Shown piece after piece: positions 17,418-23,905 of a DNA stretch of 64,000 nucleotides. Within the stretch, counting starts at the first letter, position 1; each line of letters starts with the position of its first letter. The DNA is from Bradyrhizobium canariense. GTDB taxonomy: Bacteria; Pseudomonadota; Alphaproteobacteria; Rhizobiales; Xanthobacteraceae. Both the position numbers and the translations under genes were made by a program. The notes under the pieces were generated by a model. That model was not told the DNA's origin. It did not search any database and worked only from the letters and a program-made list of their open reading frames with translations. The stretch lies in NCBI RefSeq assembly GCF_900105125.1, contig NZ_LT629750.1, positions 2,232,001-2,296,000 on the forward strand, in the 5' to 3' direction.

Positions 17418-18513
17418 AAATCCGCTCCGCAAACTTTGCCGTATCAGTGCTGGGTTTGAAAACAGACACGAGTTTCAGATCATCCGCATAAGCCTTCAGC
17501 TCCTGCTTGAGCACGCCCCCGACGGGATGATGGTGGTGGGTGTGATATCTGACCATCGCCTGCAGATCGTCGAGACTTGCGGCCTTCGGCGCGTAGGGCT
17601 GGAACGACGCGGCGGCCTTGTCCGGATTCTGTGCCGTGAACATCGCGGCATCGAGCAGCGCCTGGGTGATCGCGCGCGCGACCAGCGGTTCCTCGCGCAC
17701 CAGACTGCCGCGCAATCCAACGATGCAGCACGTCTTGTCCTTGTACTCGCCGTCCAGATTGGATGCGACTTCCTTGTAAGTGCTGTCCTTCAACCAGAGG
17801 TAAGCGATCGGATCGGACGCCAGGAACACCTGCACTTCGCCCTTCTCGATGGCGAGCTGCAGGAGGTTGCCGGGATAGGCGCGCCAGTCGACGTCCTTGT
17901 TCGGATCGATGCCCTGCTTGGCGAGCTGAATCGAAAAGAAGTTCTTGTCGGGACCGGCGAGATCACCGACCGCGACGACCTTTCCCTTGAGGTCGGCCAG
18001 CTTGTCGACGCCCGAATTCACCCGCGACAAAACACGCATGCAGCCGCCATGCGTTCCTGCCGCGATCTTGACATCAAAGCCCTGCTCAAGCGGCTTCAGC
18101 CAGCGCAATGCCATTCCAAGGCCTGCATCGGTCTTGCCGGTCGCGATCGCCTCAAGCAGCTGATCGGTGGACCCGCTGTAATTTACCAACTCGACATCGA
18201 GATTTTGCTTCTGGAAGAAACCGTGATCGATGGCCACCGGCAACGGTGCGAGGCAGACCGCGCCGGCATTCCAGGACAGTTTCAGCTTGCGCGGTGCACC
18301 GGTGAGCGCTGGCGCGTCGGATGACGTTTTGCAAATTGGAAATTCCGAAAAGTCGATAGCTGGCGTCGCCGCGCCCAATGGAAAAGCTTGCGCGCCGAAC
18401 ACGCTGATCGGCGCCGCGACCGCTGCCGCTGCCGCTGCCGCTGCCGCCGCCCCGGCGCGCAACAACGCACGCCGGTCCAGCAACACTTTGTTCCGTCTGA
18501 TGTCGTGTGACAT
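17392..18513 (-). CDS. Substrate-binding protein, NMT1/SsuA-like, Tat-exported, with alanine tract and histidine cluster
   Basis: A 373-residue binding protein. The leader has DRRALLRAG followed by ten alanines and AAPISVFGAQA, a twin-arginine-type signal. Mature segments KLKLSWNAGAVCLAPLPVAIDHGFFQKQNLDVELV and STDQLLEAIATGKTDAGLGMALRWLKPLEQGFDVKIAAGTHGGCMRV are typical of the nitrate/sulfonate/bicarbonate binding family. Near the C-terminus the run RYHTHHHHPVGG is unusual and could bind metal. It is the first gene of the sulfonate-type operon, so export in folded form (Tat) with a cofactor or metal is conceivable; that is inference. Confidence 0.88.
   Translation of the reverse strand: MSHDIRRNKVLLDRRALLRAGAAAAAAAAAAVAAPISVFGAQAFPLGAATPAIDFSEFPICKTSSDAPALTGAPRKLKLSWNAGAVCLAPLPVAIDHGFFQKQNLDVELVNYSGSTDQLLEAIATGKTDAGLGMALRWLKPLEQGFDVKIAAGTHGGCMRVLSRVNSGVDKLADLKGKVVAVGDLAGPDKNFFSIQLAKQGIDPNKDVDWRAYPGNLLQLAIEKGEVQVFLASDPIAYLWLKDSTYKEVASNLDGEYKDKTCCIVGLRGSLVREEPLVARAITQALLDAAMFTAQNPDKAAASFQPYAPKAASLDDLQAMVRYHTHHHHPVGGVLKQELKAYADDLKLVSVFKPSTDTAKFAERIYVDVFRGV
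18421..18451. repeat. GCTGCC hexanucleotide tandem repeat inside a signal-peptide coding region
   Basis: About four to five tandem copies of GCTGCC, continued by GCC repeats, encode the alanine run in the Tat leader of the binding protein. Such repeats can change length by slippage in steps of two alanines without a frameshift. Confidence 0.75.
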
Positions 18514-18893
18514 TTGTTTTCCTGCATGCGAGCGCCATGGGTCGTCGTCGACGCAACGCTAACGTCGCGGCCCCGATGTGAACCCGATGGCAATCCGTGA
18601 ACTCAGTTCAATTCCGGCGAGCTAAGCTCTCGCCTCGTTGAAATCATGCCTGGATGATGCGCGGCCGAACTACGCTCGTCAATGAAATGGAATTTTGAAT
18701 GTAAAAGCGAACGGAGAGATTATCTCCACAATCGCATCCTTCGTGATGAAACCGTTTTTGTCGCGTCAGCAAGTCCGAAGCGGACTTATCGAGGTGGATT
18801 GACCGCCGTTGTGCAGTCGCAACAGCACGACAACACTATTTGCTGACCTCGACGACGAGATGAGGCCACCCGGTTTGTATGATTGCGGTTTCA
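18514..18893. other. Intergenic region upstream of the sulfonate-type operon, no supported gene
   Basis: 380 bases between two minus-strand operons. It must hold the promoter for the operon starting at 18513 and the end of the picA operon. A short hairpin (GGCGAG 18616-18621 with CTCGCC 18629-18634) is present without a T run, so it is not called a terminator. No coding frame is supported. Confidence 0.5.
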
Positions 18894-20018
18894 TCACCTC
18901 CCGAACAATCGGACCTTGATAACCGACCAGAGCAACCCAAAAGCACTGATGCCCTGGGAAGCGGCCAGAGGCGGCGCTCTATTGTCAATCGAGGCTTCGA
19001 GATTGATAGCGAATGCCGCGGCGAGGCGGCGCACAACATCCTGGATCAGACCCGAACGGTTGAATTGTGCGAGCGGACCGGTCAATCGCCAGGTCAGTTG
19101 CACCACGACGACGGTATCATTCGCATTGCCGTCGATCACGTGCCAGCGAGCCTCGCCTTCAGCGGACGACCCGACGCCGGAATCGCGCCCGCGTCCGGCC
19201 ATTTTGCCCTCGCGTTTGGCTGCGTCCATGGTCACATGCGCTTCGCCGCTGAACGCCGGCTTGATCGGTCCGAGGGCAATACGAACCCTTCCCTTGACGG
19301 TGTCGCCGTCGATCTCGGTGATTTCGGCGCCCGGCAGACACGACGCCACACGCCGCAAATCCGACAACGCTTCCCAAACCTTGTCCGGCGCTGCCTTGAT
19401 CGTGATGCGCTCTTCGATCGACGTCCCCGCGCCGGCGCCTGTGGGCAACGCCGACGCCGCTGGGCGAGCAACCGGGATAACGACAGGCGCTTCGGTCAGG
19501 CCGCCTCGCTCGATTGTCTTCTGCGCGTGCACGGCGACGGCGCCGGCGATCGCAGGCTGTTTGCCAAGGGACACCGCGCGAATCGCCTCGACAATTCCGA
19601 CATAGCCGGTACACCGACAGATATTGCCGGATAACTCCTCGCGAATTCTTTGCTCCGACACCTCACCCAAGCGGCTGACAATATCACGTGCGCTGGCCAG
19701 CATGCCCGGCGTACAGAAGCCGCATTGCAAGGCGTGCGAAGCGCTGAACGCGTCGCGCAATTCGCCCATCAGTGGATCATCATCGAAATCCTCGATACTC
19801 CGGATCGTGGCGCCGTCGCAATCAACGGTGAAGGCCAGACACGAGCGCTGCGGCTTGCCGTCGATCAGCACCGTGCAGGCACCGCAAACACCCTGCTCGC
19901 AACCGAGATGCGTGCCGGTAAGATGCTGATTGCCACGCAGGAAATCGGCCAGATGCAAACGGGGCTCGACATCGGCCGTGACTGAGGCACCGTTGATGGA
20001 AAGCGTGACTGCCGTCAT
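18894..20018 (-). CDS. picA3: Molybdenum hydroxylase 2Fe-2S small subunit fused to a CoxG (SRPBCC) domain; proposed PicA small subunit
   Basis: A 374-residue fusion. Residues 1 to about 165 are the CoxS/XdhA-type subunit with the plant-type cluster motif CEQGVCGACTVLIDGKPQRSC and the second cluster motif CGFCTPGM ... CRCTGY. After a linker of about 30 residues, residues about 195-345 match CoxG (ERITIKAAPDKVWEALSDLRRVASCLPGAEI), ending with a hydrophobic GISAFGLLWSVIKVRLFG tail as in membrane-anchored CoxG proteins. Normal small subunits have about 160 residues. ATG 20018 is used; a TTG at 20024 would overlap the FAD-subunit stop. Role: electron transfer from the Mo centre to FAD, here possibly tethered to the membrane. 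Pathway assignment is from context. Confidence 0.8.
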   Translation of the reverse strand: MTAVTLSINGASVTADVEPRLHLADFLRGNQHLTGTHLGCEQGVCGACTVLIDGKPQRSCLAFTVDCDGATIRSIEDFDDDPLMGELRDAFSASHALQCGFCTPGMLASARDIVSRLGEVSEQRIREELSGNICRCTGYVGIVEAIRAVSLGKQPAIAGAVAVHAQKTIERGGLTEAPVVIPVARPAASALPTGAGAGTSIEERITIKAAPDKVWEALSDLRRVASCLPGAEITEIDGDTVKGRVRIALGPIKPAFSGEAHVTMDAAKREGKMAGRGRDSGVGSSAEGEARWHVIDGNANDTVVVVQLTWRLTGPLAQFNRSGLIQDVVRRLAAAFAINLEASIDNRAPPLAASQGISAFGLLWSVIKVRLFGR

Positions 20019-20020
20019 GT

Positions 20021-20860
20021 TCAACGATCCGAATTCACGGCGAGCATATCGAGAGCGCGACGTACTGCGGTGGCATGCAACTGCCGGGCGGCGGCATCGT
20101 GGCCAAGCAGCACAGATGCGATTTCAGCCTCGACGCTGTCGCCGGCGACGGATGCGCCCTTGTCGATCAGCACCTTCGCCGTTTCCGGCAATAGCACCGG
20201 CGGACCGTCCGTCGCCCCCGCAAGGACCCGGCTCAAGCCGCTTTTGGGATCGAAAATGGCAACGCCGATCGCAGTGGCGAACTCGCCACTCTTGCGACAG
20301 ATTTTGTAATAACCCCATCCGGCCTTGTCCGAGAGACGCGGCGCCTCGATGGCAATCAAGACCTCGTTGGCGCCAAGCCTGGTTTGGAAGGCCCCTTCTA
20401 GAAATGTATCGGCGGACAGGCGGTGTTTCCTGCCATCGGCGCCCTGCGATACCAGCGTCGCGCCCAGCGCCGCCGTGGTCGAAATCCAGTCGGCCGCCGG
20501 ATCGGCATGGGAGAGGCTGCCGCCGATCGTGCCGCGATTGCGCACAGCGCGGTAAGCGATGCCGCGCGCGACATATGGCATCAATCCGCGCGTCGAATCT
20601 TCAAACGTCCCGTCCTCTATTTCGGCGTGCGTCCAGCCCGCGCCGATGGACATGACCTTATCATCGCCCATGAGTTCGCGCAAACCTTCGGCGCGCTTGA
20701 TATCGATCAGGATGTGCGGGCGCGCAAGCCGCAGATGAAGCATCGGCGCGAGTGACTGACCGCCTGCGAGAATTTTCGCGTCGCCATTGCCAGCTGCAAG
20801 AAATTCAGCAGCCTCCGGCAACGTCCGGGCACGTTTGTAGTCGAATGCCGCGGGCTTCAT
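20021..20860 (-). CDS. picA2: Molybdenum hydroxylase FAD-binding subunit (CoxM-like); proposed PicA medium subunit
   Basis: A 279-residue CoxM/XdhB-type subunit. The FAD contacts are visible as AKILAGGQSLAPMLHLRLA near residue 33 and TIGGSLSHADPAADW near residue 110, the paired motifs of this family. It overlaps the large-subunit gene by four bases and is followed directly by the small-subunit gene. It passes electrons from the iron-sulfur subunit to the acceptor. Specific substrate assignment rests on the surrounding pic genes. Confidence 0.88.
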   Translation of the reverse strand: MKPAAFDYKRARTLPEAAEFLAAGNGDAKILAGGQSLAPMLHLRLARPHILIDIKRAEGLRELMGDDKVMSIGAGWTHAEIEDGTFEDSTRGLMPYVARGIAYRAVRNRGTIGGSLSHADPAADWISTTAALGATLVSQGADGRKHRLSADTFLEGAFQTRLGANEVLIAIEAPRLSDKAGWGYYKICRKSGEFATAIGVAIFDPKSGLSRVLAGATDGPPVLLPETAKVLIDKGASVAGDSVEAEIASVLLGHDAAARQLHATAVRRALDMLAVNSDR

Positions 20861-23265
20861 GCGCTAACCCTGCCGCCAACCTGCGCCACGGCCGCAGCCT
20901 TAGCTGTGGTCTTGGCGGCTGCGATCGCCTTCAGAATACGCGTCGGCGACATCGGTGCATCGCGCAAAGTCGCATTTAACGGCGCCAGTGCGTCGTTGAT
21001 CGCGTTGATGATCGCGGCGGGTGGCGCGATGGCGCCGCCCTCGCCGACCCCCTTGATGCCGAACTTGGAATAAGGCGACAGCGTCTCGCGATGCGCGATG
21101 CGGAATTTCGGCAACTCCACCGGACCCGGCAGAATATAGTCGAGCAGCGTGGAAGCGAGCGGCTGGCCGCTGTCGTCGTAAGGACTTTCTTCGAACAGGG
21201 CGGTGCCTACCCCTTGCGCCGCACCACCATAGGTCTGGCCTTCGACGATCATCGGATTGACCATCTTTCCGCAATCTTCGACGATGACGTAATCGAGGAT
21301 TTCGACAAGGCCGGTTTCCGGATCGACTGCGACACGAACGGCGTGGCTGGCGTAGGAAAACACGCCGCCATCGACTTGCGGCTTATAGCCCTCGGTCGCC
21401 TCCAATCCCCCGCGATCGACATCGTCCGGCAATTGATCGGGGCGGATATACCAGGCCCGCCCGATGTCTTCGTAGGACACGCTGGCCTCACCCGCATGAA
21501 TTCGCCCGTTCTTGAACGCCACGGCGTTAGGCCCGACCTGCAGCAAATGCGCGGCGATGGCCTTGATGCGCAAAGCCACAACTTCGGCCGCGCGCGCAAC
21601 GGCGCCGCCGGTCATCACAATGCCGCGTGAGGCGTAGGCCCCGGTCGAAAAGGGCGTCGTCGCGGTGTCGCCGAGCGTTACCCGAATATCCTTGTAGGGA
21701 ACGCCGGTGACTTCACCCGCGATCTGCGCCAGCGTCGTCTCCAGGCCCTGACCGATGGTGTGAATGCCGGAGCGCACTTCGAGTGCGCCGTCGGGCGTCA
21801 GCTTGACGAAGGCTTGGTCAAAGCCCGGCACCAGAGGAAGGCCCCATGCGGCGAACACCTTCGTGCCATGAGCGGATTGTTCGGTATAACTGGCGAAGCC
21901 GACACCCAGATATCGACCGAGCGCGTCGCGACGCGCGCCGGCGCGAAACGCATCCAGGCCGATCATCTCCTTTGCTTCGAGCAGCGCGCCCGGATAATCG
22001 CCGGAATCGTAATGCTTGTTGGTAATGTTGGTGTAGGGCATGGCGCTGGCGGCCACGAGGTTTTCGGCGCGCACTTCCCACGCCTCGCGGCCGACAGCTT
22101 TGGCGATAGCATCGATCGTCTGCTCCATGGCGAAGCAAACGCCAGGCCGCGCGACACCGCGGTACGGCGCAAATGGCGGTTTGTTGGTGGCGACGGAAAA
22201 TACTTTGGCCCGATAGGCCGTCAAATGATAGGGCCCCGGCAGATTGCCGCCGGCCTGCGCCGCCTCGAGACAGGCCGTGAACGGCCAGACTGAATAGGCG
22301 CCAGTGTCGACCGAGACTTCGGCGTCGAGCCCCAGCAACTTGCCGCGCGTATCGGCATAGGCCTTGATCTTGTAGTGATGCTGCCGTGCATTGGCGCCGG
22401 CGACCAGATGTTCGCGGCGATCCTCAGTCCAGCGGAACGGTGTCTTGTAAGTAGTAGCCAGCCACGCTACGGCGATTTCTTCCGGCTGCAACAGGCATTT
22501 GTATCCGAAGCCGCCGCCGACATCGGGCGCGATCACGCGAATAACGGCTTGTGGCAGCCCCAGACACTCCGCAAGACCCGCACGAATGAGATGGGGCACC
22601 TGGGTGGATGTGTGGACGACGAGTTGTCCGGCGCGATGATCCCAGAACGCGAGGACACCTTTGCCTTCCAACGGATGCATGGTCTGACGCGCGCAGGAGA
22701 CATCGAGATCGACGACGACGGGCGCCGTTGCGGCGATCGCTCCGATACCGCTGTCGAACGACGTTTCGAGAAAAAGATTGTCGCCCCAGCTGTCGTGCAG
22801 TTGCACGGCATCGGCCTTGCGTCCGCCGTTACAGGAGACAATGGCCGGCAACTCGTCATAATCGACCTCGACGAGTTCCGTCAGATCTTCGGCCGCCGCG
22901 CGATTTTTGCTGACGCACATCGCGACAGGCTCGCCGACGAACCGAACCTTTTCCCGGGCAAGCACCGGGTAGTCCGAAACCTTGTAGCCGGGAATGGACG
23001 AACGAGTGACAATGGGCAAAACGCCCTTCAAATCATCGAGAAAGAAGATTGCATGATCATGGCCCGCAGGTCGCGTCCGCGAAACAATACGCGCATGCGC
23101 GACGGGGCTGCGCAAAAACGCCACCTCCTGCAGTCCCGCCATGAAAAGATCACCAACAAATTGGCCGCGACCGCGCAAATGCCGCGCATCCTCCTTGCGA
23201 AGAACGCGGGCGCCGATACCTTCCGTTGGAGATGTGGTTTCGCTCACGTCTAGCTCCATGGTCAT
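20857..23265 (-). CDS. picA1: Molybdopterin hydroxylase large subunit (xanthine dehydrogenase/CoxL family); proposed picolinate 6-hydroxylase subunit PicA
   Basis: An 802-residue molybdenum subunit. N-terminal GIGARVLRKEDARHLRGRGQFVGD is standard; the active-site loop reads PYRGVARPG, not the AYRCSFR of form I CO dehydrogenase, so CO is unlikely as substrate; the catalytic glutamate lies in KGVGEGGAIAPPAAI. Start ATG 23265 is chosen because upstream residues lack family character, though the ribosome site is weak. Proposed reaction: picolinate to 6-hydroxypicolinate with water-derived oxygen, the first step of the pic pathway. An alternative is nicotinate 6-hydroxylase; the adjacent Rieske oxygenase and decarboxylase favour picolinate. 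Confidence 0.8.
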   Translation of the reverse strand: MTMELDVSETTSPTEGIGARVLRKEDARHLRGRGQFVGDLFMAGLQEVAFLRSPVAHARIVSRTRPAGHDHAIFFLDDLKGVLPIVTRSSIPGYKVSDYPVLAREKVRFVGEPVAMCVSKNRAAAEDLTELVEVDYDELPAIVSCNGGRKADAVQLHDSWGDNLFLETSFDSGIGAIAATAPVVVDLDVSCARQTMHPLEGKGVLAFWDHRAGQLVVHTSTQVPHLIRAGLAECLGLPQAVIRVIAPDVGGGFGYKCLLQPEEIAVAWLATTYKTPFRWTEDRREHLVAGANARQHHYKIKAYADTRGKLLGLDAEVSVDTGAYSVWPFTACLEAAQAGGNLPGPYHLTAYRAKVFSVATNKPPFAPYRGVARPGVCFAMEQTIDAIAKAVGREAWEVRAENLVAASAMPYTNITNKHYDSGDYPGALLEAKEMIGLDAFRAGARRDALGRYLGVGFASYTEQSAHGTKVFAAWGLPLVPGFDQAFVKLTPDGALEVRSGIHTIGQGLETTLAQIAGEVTGVPYKDIRVTLGDTATTPFSTGAYASRGIVMTGGAVARAAEVVALRIKAIAAHLLQVGPNAVAFKNGRIHAGEASVSYEDIGRAWYIRPDQLPDDVDRGGLEATEGYKPQVDGGVFSYASHAVRVAVDPETGLVEILDYVIVEDCGKMVNPMIVEGQTYGGAAQGVGTALFEESPYDDSGQPLASTLLDYILPGPVELPKFRIAHRETLSPYSKFGIKGVGEGGAIAPPAAIINAINDALAPLNATLRDAPMSPTRILKAIAAAKTTAKAAAVAQVGGRVSA

Positions 23266-23309
23266 CGACGCCGGGCGCCGCACCATCTGCGGCCGCGCTT
23301 TTCCCCAGA

Positions 23310-23843
23310 TCAGACCGGCAGACAAAGCGCATTTGGCACCAGCAGATTGTCGTAGACGCAATGGCGTTTGGCCAGCTTCAATCCATCCGAACTGCTGCGA
23401 AAGATGTCGTGATATACGCCGACCTGATGCAGCGTTGCGTCCGGGCGGTCGAACAATACCTGCAGCAGCAGATAATTCGCACTCGCACGGATCGAGCCAT
23501 CCGGATCGACGCCGATCACCTGCGTATTACTGACGAAATGCCGCAGGTAACGCGGCGCGAACATCGCGGTTTTTTCCAGCGCAAAAGCACGGTCGCGGAT
23601 CATCGCCCGGTTTTCGCAGTAGATCAGCCCAACCGGCATGCCGCGATCATGATTTTCGCGGGAAAGGACGACATAACTGGCATCCTCGGTGAACATCTCG
23701 CTCCAATCGGACAGGCGCTGATCGTCCAGCGCCATCCCGTAGACGGCGTTGAATTGTTCGATCTCCGCGCGGAGCAACATGCGCTCGATGCGCGCGTCTC
23801 TGTTGTCCGATTGTCGTGATTTAATGTCGATTACAGGAGACAT
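23310..23843 (-). CDS. picB: Aromatic ring-hydroxylating oxygenase beta subunit; proposed 6-hydroxypicolinate monooxygenase component
   Basis: A 177-residue protein of the ring-hydroxylating dioxygenase small subunit family (cystatin/NTF2 fold). Recognisable segments are EIEQFNAVYGMALDDQRLSDWSEMFTEDASYVVLSREN, the LRHFVSNTQVIGVD strand and ASANYLLLQVLFDRPDATLHQVGVYHDIF. It has no metal ligands, as expected for a structural beta subunit. It lies 62 bases after the fused alpha gene and 44 before the molybdenum subunit gene, in one apparent operon. It gives the alpha3beta3 architecture for the Rieske oxygenase. Confidence 0.85.
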   Translation of the reverse strand: MSPVIDIKSRQSDNRDARIERMLLRAEIEQFNAVYGMALDDQRLSDWSEMFTEDASYVVLSRENHDRGMPVGLIYCENRAMIRDRAFALEKTAMFAPRYLRHFVSNTQVIGVDPDGSIRASANYLLLQVLFDRPDATLHQVGVYHDIFRSSSDGLKLAKRHCVYDNLLVPNALCLPV

Positions 23844-23905
23844 TGCTTTCGTTTCCTCGAATAAGCGGCGGACGTAGCCTCGTTCTCAAGCGAGAGCCGT
23901 GAATA

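Noticed and set aside
18616..18634. Six-base-pair hairpin GGCGAG/CTCGCC
   Set aside because: No T run and no gene end nearby on either strand.
20857..23265. CO dehydrogenase large subunit (CoxL form I)
   Set aside because: The active-site loop is PYRGVARPG rather than AYRCSFR, and the neighbours belong to pyridine degradation, so CO oxidation is unlikely.
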